43,363 nucleotides of DNA from Parcubacteria bacterium C7867-006 (GTDB taxonomy: Bacteria; Patescibacteriota; Minisyncoccia; Phycocordibacterales; DATDWN01). The stretch's first letter is position 1; the number at the start of each line of letters is the position of its first letter. The translations under genes were made by a program, and so were the position numbers. The notes under the pieces were generated by a model. That model ran no database searches, had not been told where the DNA came from, and was given only the letters and a program-made list of their open reading frames with translations. The stretch is from assembly GCA_001189155.1 (NCBI GenBank), contig LFCP01000001.1, positions 211,779-255,141 of the forward strand, read 5' to 3'. Positions 28,001 to 37,629 of the stretch are shown here, piece by piece.

Positions 28001-28679
28001 AGTTACAGATAAAGAGAAAATCATATCTATAACTCCAGTTCTAGAAGACCGAGCAAAGAATAAAGACAAAATTGAGTATTCAACATCTCTAAACAGAACA
28101 GTTCTAGTAAAAGTTGGTGATGAAGTTAAAAAGGGAGATATCATAACAGATGGTTCAGCTGATATTGATGAACTATTCAAATACGCTGGAAAAGATAAAA
28201 CAGTTGACTATATCATTCACGAAATTAACAAACCTTACGAACTACAAGGAGAAAATGTGTCTCGAAAGCATATTGAAACTATCGTTAGACAGATGTTCTC
28301 ACGAAGAAAAGTAAAATCTTCAGGTGACTCACAGTTTATCGCTGGTGATATTGTAGAAGCATCATTCTTAGCAGAAGAAAATGCAAAACTAAAGGCAGAG
28401 GGTAAAGAGGAAGCAAAATCAGAACCAGTTGTAATGGGTATTACTGAAGTATCTCTATCACGACAGTCATTCCTATCTGCTGCATCATTCCAGCATACAA
28501 CTAGAATTCTTATCTCAAACGCAGTTAGAGGAAATGAGGATAAGCTATCAGGACTAATGGAAAATGTTATCCTTGGACGACTTATTCCAGCAGGAACAGG
28601 ATTTAAGGGAAGTAAAAAAGCTGCAAAAATAGCAGAGATGCGAGAGGCAAGAGGAAACGTTGAGCCAGTTCAGTACTAG
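25014..28679 (+). CDS. rpoC: RNA polymerase beta' subunit
   Basis: [24 protein letters not shown] zinc site; [16 protein letters not shown] catalytic motif. Confidence 0.99.
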   Translation: [1221 protein letters not shown]

Positions 28680-28770
28680 TTCTTTTCTCAAAACTGAATA
28701 GCAACCGAAAATAGCCGTTGGATAGGATCCCTTGAGTGAAGGTCGGTGGCGTAAGATTTCCCCAAACAAA

Positions 28771-30528
28771 ATGTCATCATCTGTTGATCAGATAAAATCA
28801 AAGATAGATATTGTCTCGCTTGTCGGCTCTTATATAAAGCTGGAAAAAGCGGGGGCAAACTTTAAAGGCAGGTGTCCTTTTCATAACGAAAAAACGCCTT
28901 CCTTTTTCGTATCTCCAGATAGGGGGAGTTACTATTGTTTTGGCTGTCAGGCAAAAGGGGATATATTTACGTTTGTTCAGGAGTTTGAGGGATTGGATTT
29001 TATCGGGTCACTAAAAGTTTTAGCAGAAAGAGCTGGGGTAGAACTTGAGCAGTTAAAAAGTGGAGAAAAATCTGAAAGAGAAAGACTGTTTTTAGTTTTA
29101 GAAAAAGCAGTTTTCTTTTACGAGAAAAAACTTTCAGAAAATAAAGAGGCTTTGGAGTATCTACATAAACGTGGTGTTTCAGATGACTCAATAAAAAACT
29201 TTCGTATTGGTTACGCACCAGCTGATTGGCGAGAACTACTAGACTATCTTTTGAGTAAAGGTGTTACTGAAAAAGATATGCTTTCTGTGGGTTTGATAAA
29301 ACAAAAAGACTCATCTCTGCCTTCACGTTCTTCTTATTACGATACTTTTCGTGGAAGGATAATGTTTCCTATAGCTGATTCCTCTGGTAGAGTTGTCGGT
29401 TTTTCTGGAAGAATACTTGTTCCAGATGAAAAGTCACCAAAATATTTGAACACTCCAGAAACAGAACTGTTTAATAAATCAGAAATATTATTTGGTCTGG
29501 ATAAGGCTAAAAAAGATATTAGATTGAAGGGCTATTCTATTTTGGTAGAGGGTCAGATGGATTTGGTGATGATGCACCAAGCAGGACTTACAAATACAGT
29601 TGCATCTTCTGGGACAGCACTGACTGAAATGCATCTAGAAAAACTCAGACGATTATCAGAAAGGATTATGATGTCTTTTGATTCAGATTCTGCTGGTTTC
29701 AACGCTTCTGATAGAAGCGCAAAGATTGCATTATCTCTAGGTATGGATTTGAAATTGGTCCAAATGCCAGAAGGTAAAGACCCAGCTGATTTAGCGTTTG
29801 AGGACCCAGAACTTTTGAAAGAGTGTTTTAGAAATTCAAAATCAATTGTTGATTTTTATGTAGATACTTTGCTTTCAAAAAATCTTGATCCAAAAGATTT
29901 GGCCATTGAAATCAGAAAAAATGTTTTACCTTATATCGCTCAGATGAAAGATAAAACAGATCAGTCTCAATGGATTAACGTCATTAAGAAAAAAACTTTT
30001 CTTAATGAGGAGGCTCTTTGGGAAGACTTGAAAAAGATTGGAGTTGGAGCAAATACATACACCAATTTACCACTAAATGGAGCTCCACCAGGAAACGGCA
30101 AAAGAGTGGATACGATAGAGAGAAGGGTTTACGGAATCATATTATGGCTAAAGGAACAGGGGAGCAAAAATAAAACAGAAGGTGAGATTGTAGATAAGAT
30201 AGGTTTAGAAAACAGAGCCAAGGAAATATTTAAAGAGAGATGGGAAGAGTTAGAGAAAATATTTGAGAAAGAAAAAGAGTTGTTGTTGTTTGAGACAGAG
30301 AGTTACTACAACAACAAAAGTAATTTAGAAAAAGATATCGATGAGTTGTTGGTTGCGTTAGAGGAGGAGTATCTTAAAAAGGAATTAGGGTTTGCAATGA
30401 TAAGTCTTCAGAAAGCCGAACAAAAAAAGGATAGCAGTGAGGTTCTAAAGTATCTAGAGGAGTGCCAACGTATAACACAACGGATTAACACAATCAAAAC
30501 AATTAAAAACGCTTATGAAAAAAAATAA
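28771..30528 (+). CDS. dnaG: DNA primase (track start 28732)
   Basis: [25 protein letters not shown] zinc finger; [27 protein letters not shown]. Confidence 0.98.
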   Translation: MSSSVDQIKSKIDIVSLVGSYIKLEKAGANFKGRCPFHNEKTPSFFVSPDRGSYYCFGCQAKGDIFTFVQEFEGLDFIGSLKVLAERAGVELEQLKSGEKSERERLFLVLEKAVFFYEKKLSENKEALEYLHKRGVSDDSIKNFRIGYAPADWRELLDYLLSKGVTEKDMLSVGLIKQKDSSLPSRSSYYDTFRGRIMFPIADSSGRVVGFSGRILVPDEKSPKYLNTPETELFNKSEILFGLDKAKKDIRLKGYSILVEGQMDLVMMHQAGLTNTVASSGTALTEMHLEKLRRLSERIMMSFDSDSAGFNASDRSAKIALSLGMDLKLVQMPEGKDPADLAFEDPELLKECFRNSKSIVDFYVDTLLSKNLDPKDLAIEIRKNVLPYIAQMKDKTDQSQWINVIKKKTFLNEEALWEDLKKIGVGANTYTNLPLNGAPPGNGKRVDTIERRVYGIILWLKEQGSKNKTEGEIVDKIGLENRAKEIFKERWEELEKIFEKEKELLLFETESYYNNKSNLEKDIDELLVALEEEYLKKELGFAMISLQKAEQKKDSSEVLKYLEECQRITQRINTIKTIKNAYEKK

Positions 30529-31825
30529 AAAAAACAACAACCACACGAAGCCAAGTGGTCGTATGACCAAAAATAAGGTTAAAAAACAGAAGGCTGTTAA
30601 AGCTAAAAAGTCTGTAAAGAAACCTAAAGTAAAAAAAGCAAAGAAAATTGTGGTTCCTAAAATACGCGCAAAAAAGAAAAATAAATCTTCTCTAGCAATG
30701 AGAGCATCTAAAACTGTCTCAACAAAAGGTGCGCCAAAAATGAAAATGGCAGATAGACAGTCTCAAGGAATGGAGAGACTTCTACACAAAGGAAAAGAGA
30801 GAGGCTATGTCACATACGATGAGATTTTGAAAGAGTTTCCAAATGTTGAAGAAGATATCTTTTTCCTAGATGAGCTTTATGAAAAACTTTCTGTTTCTGG
30901 AGTTGATGTTTTGGAAGGAGGAGGACTTCTAGAGAATCCTGCTGATGATTTGATTAATAAAAAATATTCGTACGGAAGAGGTGGAGAGGGTTCATACGAC
31001 TCAATTCAAATGTACCTAAAGGAGATAGGACAGTATCAGTTGATTTCTGGAAGTATGGAAAAAGAGTTGGCTAAAAGAATTGAGGCGGGTGATGAAGAGG
31101 CGAAAAACCTTCTAGCTAGAGCAAACCTCCGACTTGTGGTTTCTATCGCTAAAAAATACGCTAACAGATCTGCCGACCTAACACTTCTTGATCTTATTCA
31201 GGAAGGAAATCTCGGTTTGTTCAAAGCTGTAGATAAGTTTGATTGGACAAAGGGTTACAAGTTTTCTACATACGCAACATGGTGGATACGTCAGGCCATC
31301 ACTCGTGCTCTAGCTGACCAATCACGAACTATTCGTGTTCCTGTGCATATGGTTGAGACTATCGCAAAGTACAAACAAGTTGTTCGAAGGCTTTCACAGG
31401 ATTTGGGACGAGATCCTTTGCCAGAGGAGATTGCAACAGAAATGAACCTTTCAGTTGATAAGGTGTACACTATTGAGAAAATCGACCAGTCCACATTGTC
31501 ACTAGAGGCTCCGATAGGTGAGGAGGATGATGGAAAAAGTAAGTTGGGAGACTTTCTTGCTGATGAAAAAATACTTTCTCCAGATCAGGAATCTTCTAGA
31601 AGAATTATTTCTGATCAGGTTAGAGAAATACTTAACGATCTTCCAGAAAAAGAAAGAAAGATTTTGGAACTTCGTCATGGACTTGTTGATGGTGTTACTC
31701 ACACATTGGAGGAAGTAGGAAAAGAGTTCGGAGTGACTCGAGAGCGTATCAGACAGATTGAAGCAAAGGCACACGAAAAAATCCGACAACATGACAAAAT
31801 TAATAGGTTGAGGAATTACTATTAA
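30515..31825 (+). CDS. rpoD: RNA polymerase sigma-70 (RpoD) with Lys-rich N-terminal tail
   Basis: [52 protein letters not shown]-term region 4.2. Confidence 0.98.
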   Translation: MKKNKKNNNHTKPSGRMTKNKVKKQKAVKAKKSVKKPKVKKAKKIVVPKIRAKKKNKSSLAMRASKTVSTKGAPKMKMADRQSQGMERLLHKGKERGYVTYDEILKEFPNVEEDIFFLDELYEKLSVSGVDVLEGGGLLENPADDLINKKYSYGRGGEGSYDSIQMYLKEIGQYQLISGSMEKELAKRIEAGDEEAKNLLARANLRLVVSIAKKYANRSADLTLLDLIQEGNLGLFKAVDKFDWTKGYKFSTYATWWIRQAITRALADQSRTIRVPVHMVETIAKYKQVVRRLSQDLGRDPLPEEIATEMNLSVDKVYTIEKIDQSTLSLEAPIGEEDDGKSKLGDFLADEKILSPDQESSRRIISDQVREILNDLPEKERKILELRHGLVDGVTHTLEEVGKEFGVTRERIRQIEAKAHEKIRQHDKINRLRNYY

Positions 31826-31857
31826 ATAGTATTAGTAGATTTTATGTAAACATTGAA

Positions 31858-31880
31858 GCCGCAGGCGGAATGCCTGCGGC
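31858..31880. terminator. Bidirectional GC-rich terminator between rpoD and cassette F
   Basis: GCCGCAGGC-ggaat-GCCTGCGGC. Confidence 0.75.
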
Positions 31881-31904
31881 TTTGTGGTAGAACGAACGGC
31901 GTGG

Positions 31905-32486
31905 CTACTTGAGTAGTCCGACGAATTCGAATTTGTAGTGATTGATGTCGAAGGCGAATTCATACCCTTCGCACTCACCGAGAACGTCATCGAGAAGGTC
32001 CGCGGGGAGTGGTCCATCCCCGATCAGATTCACACAGATGGCCTGAGTGAGGATCGCATGTCCCACAACAAGGACATTCTTCATTCCTCGTTCTGAGTAG
32101 TGCATGAAGCGGGGAATGAGCGCGTCTGTTGCTCCGTTGGCGAATTCATACATCGCCTCAGAACAGTGGTCGAAGTACGACCTGACTCCCGAGTTGCCGA
32201 AGCGGTCGTATGCCGCATCGATGACCCTGGTGCTCCCATAGTAATCGAGCATCCAGAGTTGGGGGACTGCGTAGGTCTTTACATTCGGATCATCCTCCTT
32301 GCCTGCGTAGATGAGTCCCGTTTGCCTGGTCCTAATCTTGCGTGAGTGGACGATGACATCGAACTCAGGGTTACCGTTTGCCGCTCGCTTCTGTCGAGCA
32401 AGTTCGATTCCCTCGGGTGAGAGAACACGACTTGAATCGTCATCAGCAAGAAGCGTCAGGCTGTGGCGGAGAAACGCAATTTTCAT
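31905..32486 (-). CDS. Cassette F: histidine phosphatase superfamily protein (track start 32579)
   Basis: MKIAFLRHSLTLL (RH motif), HSRKIRTRQTG, VLVVGHA; upstream minus-strand AAAGGAA SD. Confidence 0.8.
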   Translation of the reverse strand: MKIAFLRHSLTLLADDDSSRVLSPEGIELARQKRAANGNPEFDVIVHSRKIRTRQTGLIYAGKEDDPNVKTYAVPQLWMLDYYGSTRVIDAAYDRFGNSGVRSYFDHCSEAMYEFANGATDALIPRFMHYSERGMKNVLVVGHAILTQAICVNLIGDGPLPADLLDDVLGECEGYEFAFDINHYKFEFVGLLK

Positions 32487-32513
32487 ACATTCCTTTCTGG
32501 AAAGTTTTCGTGT

Positions 32514-32570
32514 GTAGTCAGAGTGACTACTCTGATTCCAATTATACATATAAATATGTGTGTAGTCAAT
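32514..32570 (-). promoter_or_regulatory. Cassette F promoter TTGACT-N17-TATAAT with operator-like dyad GTAGTCA-gag-TGACTAC
   Basis: TATAAT is the revcomp of 32541-32546; dyad 32514-32530; 11-nt direct repeat GTGTGTAGTCA at 32510 and 32558. Confidence 0.7.
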
Positions 32571-32647
32571 AGTAAACAATAATATCTTTAAAAATTAAAA
32601 AATAAATATTTAGATTTTTGTGTTATTATAATTTCGGAAGGAGTGAG

Positions 32648-32860
32648 GTGAGAGTCCATCACTTTGTTACAACTGCTCCGAGTAAATGTAAACATTGTGG
32701 TAGTGACAAAATCGGATTGTTTCAGGTCATCTACTACATTTGTTGGAGCTGTAAAAGGCTTTTGGGAGAAATACCACCAACAATTCCAAACGAGTCAGAT
32801 CGTTCTAGTCAGTCGCAGATACCGAACTTCGGGTTCGGTGAGGAAGTCTTGTCTGAGTGA
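32648..32860 (+). CDS. Cassette G: 70-aa zinc-ribbon-like protein (GTG start)
   Basis: CKHC...CWSC pairs; AAGGAG SD; TATAAT 32627-32632; terminator downstream. Confidence 0.6.
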   Translation: MRVHHFVTTAPSKCKHCGSDKIGLFQVIYYICWSCKRLLGEIPPTIPNESDRSSQSQIPNFGFGEEVLSE

Positions 32861-32894
32861 AGCCCATCGCGGGCTTCACCGGCAAGACTTTTTT
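32844..32894 (+). terminator. Two-tier terminator of cassette G
   Basis: AAGTCTTG..GTGAAGCCC-atcgc-GGGCTTCAC..CAAGACTT followed by tttt. Confidence 0.85.
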
Positions 32895-32922
32895 GATATC
32901 AAAAAAATGGTATTCTATATCC

Positions 32923-35844
32923 ATGAGTAATGCGATATTTGAAGAACGATACAAACGATTAAATAAAGCCCAAAAGGAGGCGGTGGATACAATAGAGGGT
33001 CCAGTTATGGTTATAGCAGGCCCTGGAACGGGCAAGACGACGATTTTAACTCTTCGTATAGCGAATATACTAAACAAAACAGATACACCAGCTTCGGGTA
33101 TTTTAGCCCTTACTTTTACAGATGCTGGTGTTAAGGCCATGAGAATGAAGCTCCGTGAGATTATTGGGAACAGAGCTGATGAGGTTAGACTTCATACATT
33201 TCACGGTTTTGCTTCTAGCGTAATAGCAGAGTTTCCAGAGCACTTTCCACATTTGTCACGAGCAAAACAAATAACAGATGTTGAAGCAGAATCAATACTG
33301 CGTGAGATTCTAAAAAATAAAAAGTATTCAAAACTACGTCCATTAGGAGAAACTGATTTTTATTTAAATAAAATAATTTCTGCTATTGGAGATGCAAAAA
33401 AAGAAGCGTGGACTCCAGATACCGTCAGAGAGTTTGCAAAAGCTGAAATAGAACGGGTGAACGCTGACCCTGATGCTATTTCTTCTCGTGGAGCAACAAA
33501 AGGGAGTTTGAAAGCTGATGCTTTAAAAAGAATAGAGAGATGTGAGAGAACTGTTATTTTTGCAGATGTATACAATGAGTATGAAGCCAAAAAAAGAGAG
33601 GAAAGAAAAATAGATTTTGATGATTTACTTTTTGAGCTTTTGTCGGCGCTCAGAAGCGATGAACTTTTACTCAGACTACTTCAAGAAAAGTTTTTGTATA
33701 TTTTGGTTGATGAACATCAAGACACAAATGATGCACAAAACCTTATTGTTGCATTACTTGCGAACTTTTTTGATAATCCAAACGTTTTTGTGGTGGGGGA
33801 TGAAAAGCAGGCAATATACCGTTTCCAAGGAGCTTCGGTTGAAAACTTTTTAAAGTTTCAGAACATCTGGAAAGATATGAAAGTTATTTCTTTGGAAGAA
33901 AACTATCGCTCTCATCAGGATATTTTGGACGCCACTTACTCAATGATAGAAGAGAACTATGATGATGGTCAGTATAAAGATTTACGAATAAAACTTAAGT
34001 CTGGTTCAAAAGAAAAAAATAAACCAATTGATTTAGTTTATGCGGAGGATGCTGGTTCATCAGATCATTTTTTGGTGAATGAATTATTAAAAATAACAGA
34101 GAACGACCCAGAGGCAACAGTTGCTGTGATTTTAAGATGGAATAGGGATGTAGACTATGTGCTTTCACTTTGTGAGGCTAACGGTATAAAAGCATCGGCT
34201 GAGCGCGGGGCAGATGTTTTTGCTTCACCTATAGGGGTACTGTATTTTAAGATTTTGGAGTATTTGAATGATCCATCTAAAACTGAGGCTCTGGCCGAAA
34301 CTATTGCTGGAGGGTTGTGGGGTTTGGACTTTGCCAAATCAAATGAATTAATAAAAAAAATACGAAGTGGAAATATAAAAGATATAGAAAAGGAAATACC
34401 GGAACTTATTGAATTAAAAAATGAACAAAATAAATCTGGAGTAATAGAGTATTTAATAATGATAGGTGAGCTTTCTTTTTTAACAAAAGCTGAGAAACTA
34501 ACTTCACCTATGCAGGTTGAGATTTGGAGAGCTATTATAGATTTAGGACGTGAGCTGGCGGTTAATTCTCACATAGAAAATCCAAGTAACCTCATAAAGC
34601 AACTTTTGGATTATCAAAAAACAGCTGAAAACAAGACTATTAAAATAGGTAGTGGAAGAAATGATGCAAAAATACAGGTTATGACTGCTCATTCATCAAA
34701 AGGCCTCGAGTATGATTATGTCTTTTTACCTTATGCGCTTGAGGAGTACTGGATGAGACGCCCTAGATCATCTGTTTTTGTTATGCCGAGGGATAAAGAC
34801 ACTAGTGATGAAGTCCGAGATTCAAGGAGACTCTTTTATGTTGCTCTAACCAGAGCAAAGAAACACGCTGTTGTTATGGTCCCAGCACAAGATAATTTGG
34901 GTAAGGATTTTACTCCACTGCGGTTTATAGATGAGATGCACAAAGACAGTGTATCTAGAATTGATTCACCAAAAACAGATTTACCACCAAAAGCTCTTAA
35001 TAGAACTGAATTAAAGTCTCATAGAAAATCAGAGATAGTTGAATATACAAAAAGGGTTTTATTAAAAAATGGTTTATCTGTAACTGCTCTGAATCATTTT
35101 TTGGTATGTCCTAGTCAGTTTTTGTATAAAAGTATTTTGAAAGTCCCAGAAGCTCCTAGTCCAAGTTCTGAAAAGGGAATAGCAATGCATAAAGCCATAT
35201 CAGATGTTTGGAAAAATAAAGATAAAACAGTTAAGGATATAACAAAAACAATTAAAAATTCTGTTACAGAGTATTTTAATTCATCTCTTCTTCCAAAGTC
35301 AGAAAAAGAAATTATTTTAGAGGAGTTAACCGCTAACGCTCCCGTTGTTGCTAGCGCTCTGCAGGAACATTTTGCGATAGATGGAATCGTGTTTACTGAT
35401 AAATGGATAGAGAGTAATTTTACTACTGATTTAGGAGAGTTAAAAACTATAGTTCTTCATGGTCAGATGGATACAATAATTGATACTGACAAAAAAACTT
35501 TTGTTTTTGACTACAAAACTCGTGAGTCAATGAGTGTGAATGCAATAAAAGGTGATACCAAGGATTCTGACGGTAACTATTTTAGACAGTTGGTTTTTTA
35601 CAAAATGTTGCTTTCTGGTAATTATCAATACAAAGAAAAAGCAATAGAACCTGCTTTGGTTTTTGTAAAACCAGATGATAAGGGTAGGTGCCCGACTATT
35701 ACTCTACCAATAGACTATGGTGATGAAGAAAAAGTGAGATCTGAAATAACACGACTAGTTCAGAGTGTTTTTAGTGGAGATTTTATGACTGAAACTTGTG
35801 ACGATAAAAGCTGTCAGTATTGTGGTTATAAAAAGCTTATTTAA
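32923..35844 (+). CDS. UvrD/PcrA-like helicase with C-terminal PD-(D/E)XK nuclease domain (track start 32857)
   Basis: VIAGPGTGKTTILTLRI, DEHQDTNDAQ, GDEKQAIYRFQGAS, VMTAHSSKGLEYDYVFLP; C-term CPSQFLYK..FDYKTRE..CDDKSCQYCGY. Confidence 0.95.
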   Translation: MSNAIFEERYKRLNKAQKEAVDTIEGPVMVIAGPGTGKTTILTLRIANILNKTDTPASGILALTFTDAGVKAMRMKLREIIGNRADEVRLHTFHGFASSVIAEFPEHFPHLSRAKQITDVEAESILREILKNKKYSKLRPLGETDFYLNKIISAIGDAKKEAWTPDTVREFAKAEIERVNADPDAISSRGATKGSLKADALKRIERCERTVIFADVYNEYEAKKREERKIDFDDLLFELLSALRSDELLLRLLQEKFLYILVDEHQDTNDAQNLIVALLANFFDNPNVFVVGDEKQAIYRFQGASVENFLKFQNIWKDMKVISLEENYRSHQDILDATYSMIEENYDDGQYKDLRIKLKSGSKEKNKPIDLVYAEDAGSSDHFLVNELLKITENDPEATVAVILRWNRDVDYVLSLCEANGIKASAERGADVFASPIGVLYFKILEYLNDPSKTEALAETIAGGLWGLDFAKSNELIKKIRSGNIKDIEKEIPELIELKNEQNKSGVIEYLIMIGELSFLTKAEKLTSPMQVEIWRAIIDLGRELAVNSHIENPSNLIKQLLDYQKTAENKTIKIGSGRNDAKIQVMTAHSSKGLEYDYVFLPYALEEYWMRRPRSSVFVMPRDKDTSDEVRDSRRLFYVALTRAKKHAVVMVPAQDNLGKDFTPLRFIDEMHKDSVSRIDSPKTDLPPKALNRTELKSHRKSEIVEYTKRVLLKNGLSVTALNHFLVCPSQFLYKSILKVPEAPSPSSEKGIAMHKAISDVWKNKDKTVKDITKTIKNSVTEYFNSSLLPKSEKEIILEELTANAPVVASALQEHFAIDGIVFTDKWIESNFTTDLGELKTIVLHGQMDTIIDTDKKTFVFDYKTRESMSVNAIKGDTKDSDGNYFRQLVFYKMLLSGNYQYKEKAIEPALVFVKPDDKGRCPTITLPIDYGDEEKVRSEITRLVQSVFSGDFMTETCDDKSCQYCGYKKLI

Positions 35845-35851
35845 CTAACAA

Positions 35852-35871
35852 AAAAGCCCCGAAGGGCTTTT
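35852..35871. terminator. Convergent terminator with CGAA loop
   Basis: AAAAGCCC-cgaa-GGGCTTTT. Confidence 0.88.
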
Positions 35872-35881
35872 GTTGTTTATA

Positions 35882-36577
35882 TTACTTGAGGAGGGCGTCG
35901 ATAATGGCTTTAACTGCTTCGTATGACTGAGCACCTTGTATAACTGTTTTTGTTCCGTCTGCTGAAACTACAATTGAGTTTGGAGTTCCTCGTCCTCCCG
36001 CTTTTACTGCATCTTGATAGTCGGCTTCAACTTTAGCAGCATACCTTCCAGAAGACAGGCAAGTGTTGAAAGCTGTAACATCTAGGCCAATTTTCTTTGC
36101 GATTTTTGGAAGCTCTGCTAGATCAAGAGAGTTGTTTGAGTTTGTTGTTGTATAAATCATATCTGTAAATTCCCAGAATTTTTGAGGTCCGCCTAATTCA
36201 TTTGCACATTCTGTAGCCTCCGCCTCCTTTCTAGCTTTTGAGTGTAGTTGATCAATAGGGAAATGTCTGTAAACCCAAGCCACTTTTCCATTTTTTCCAT
36301 AAACATCCATTACTTGTTTCAAAGTAGAATGAAATACTTTACAGAACGGACATTCTAGATCAGAGTACTCCACGATTTTTAGAGTCGCGTTTGGATTTCC
36401 TAGTATATGATCGTCAGCTGATATAGGTCTCATATTATCAGTATCTGAGCTAGTTGCTAGTTCAACATTTTTTACTTGAGGCTGGCTTGCTATTTTTACA
36501 TTTGATAGATAAAGGGAACCTCCTATTAGGACACCCGCTATTACTATCGCTATTGGAACTGAAAGTTTCTCTAACAT
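35882..36577 (-). CDS. DsbA-family thioredoxin-fold protein, membrane-anchored
   Basis: VEYSDLECPFCKVFHSTLKQV (CPFC), GRGTPNSIVV. Confidence 0.93.
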   Translation of the reverse strand: MLEKLSVPIAIVIAGVLIGGSLYLSNVKIASQPQVKNVELATSSDTDNMRPISADDHILGNPNATLKIVEYSDLECPFCKVFHSTLKQVMDVYGKNGKVAWVYRHFPIDQLHSKARKEAEATECANELGGPQKFWEFTDMIYTTTNSNNSLDLAELPKIAKKIGLDVTAFNTCLSSGRYAAKVEADYQDAVKAGGRGTPNSIVVSADGTKTVIQGAQSYEAVKAIIDALLK

Positions 36578-36618
36578 CTATTTAAGGTTAATGGTTAATT
36601 GTGATAACATTCTACTAT

Positions 36619-37413
36619 ATGACACATTTGGTAGCAATCATACTTGGTTTTGTTGAGGGGGCAACGGAATTTTTACCTATTTCATCATCTGGGCATCTTA
36701 TAATAGCTAGACATTTAATGGGGGTTAACGATTTGGGTGGGCTTACTTTTGATGCTGTTTTGCAGTTGGCCACAACTTTGGCTATAGTGTTTTATTTTTG
36801 GAAAGATATTTGGTATTTAGTCCAAACATTTTTTAATTTAGTTAGAAAAAATCCTGTAATGGAAAAAGACAGAGTTTTGTTTTACTCAATACTGATAGGA
36901 ACTATTCCAGCCATCATTGCCGGACTATTTCTAGAAAATTATATGGATACTGTTTTTAGAAATATCAATCTTGTTGCTTTAACTTTAATACTTGGTAGTG
37001 TTTTGTTTTGGTTTGCACAGAAAATTTCTAAGAAGAACAGTGATTTATCTATAGGGAAGGGAATTATGATTGGATTTTTCCAGTGTTTAGCTTTGATTCC
37101 TGGAGTTTCTCGTTCTGGAGCAACTATTTCGGGTGGGTTGATTGCTGGACTTACACAGGAGGAGTCGGTTCGTTTTAGTTTTCTCCTTTCAATACCTATT
37201 TTGCTTGGGGCTGGTTTGAAAAAAGTATTTGAAGTTCGTCATGAGTTGTTTACTTCAGACTTTGGTTCATCACTTTTGCTAGGTTCAGTTGTTGCTTTTG
37301 TTACTGGGCTTATGGCAATAAATTTTTTAATACGATACTTAAAAAACAACAATTTAGACATTTTTATATATTACAGAATTGGCCTCGCTATAGCCATATT
37401 TCTTCTATTCTAA
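36619..37413 (+). CDS. uppP: Undecaprenyl-diphosphatase (track start 36601)
   Basis: GFVEGATEFLPISSSGHLII; IPGVSRSGATISGGL. Confidence 0.97.
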   Translation: MTHLVAIILGFVEGATEFLPISSSGHLIIARHLMGVNDLGGLTFDAVLQLATTLAIVFYFWKDIWYLVQTFFNLVRKNPVMEKDRVLFYSILIGTIPAIIAGLFLENYMDTVFRNINLVALTLILGSVLFWFAQKISKKNSDLSIGKGIMIGFFQCLALIPGVSRSGATISGGLIAGLTQEESVRFSFLLSIPILLGAGLKKVFEVRHELFTSDFGSSLLLGSVVAFVTGLMAINFLIRYLKNNNLDIFIYYRIGLAIAIFLLF

Positions 37414-37529
37414 CTTCCAAATTTAGCAAACTCCTGCGTTGGAATATCGAAAATGTTCGTCACCTTATCTAGATAAGGCTTCTCTCATTTTCTCATTCCG
37501 CCTTGGATTTTATCTAAATTTGTAAGTTA
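37411..37529. repeat. Long imperfect inverted repeat (about 119 bp) with perfect 16-bp core palindrome
   Basis: TAACTTcCAAATTTAG...GGAAT..GAAAATG...CCTTATCTAGATAAGG...CATTTTC..ATTCC...CTAAATTTGtAAGTTA. Confidence 0.75.
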
Positions 37530-37600
37530 TAACAATCACGTTTTAATGGCTTATTAGAGCCATTATAGTATTATTTTCATAAATAAAACATAAAAATCGC

Positions 37601-37629
37601 TTGACAGTCAAGAGTAGGTGTGCTACACT
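37601..37629 (+). promoter_or_regulatory. Cassette H promoter TTGACA-N17-TACACT
   Basis: ttgaca 37601-37606, tacact 37624-37629. Confidence 0.8.

Noticed and set aside
27755-28180. Minus-strand 141-aa ORF in rpoC (and similar antisense ORFs in rpoB/rpoC)
   Set aside because: Antisense to conserved polymerase coding sequence; no independent signals.
32805-33140. Extended UvrD start at 32857 and antisense ORF 32805..33140
   Set aside because: The GTG at 32857 sits in the cassette G terminator; ATG at 32923 fits the helicase N-terminus.
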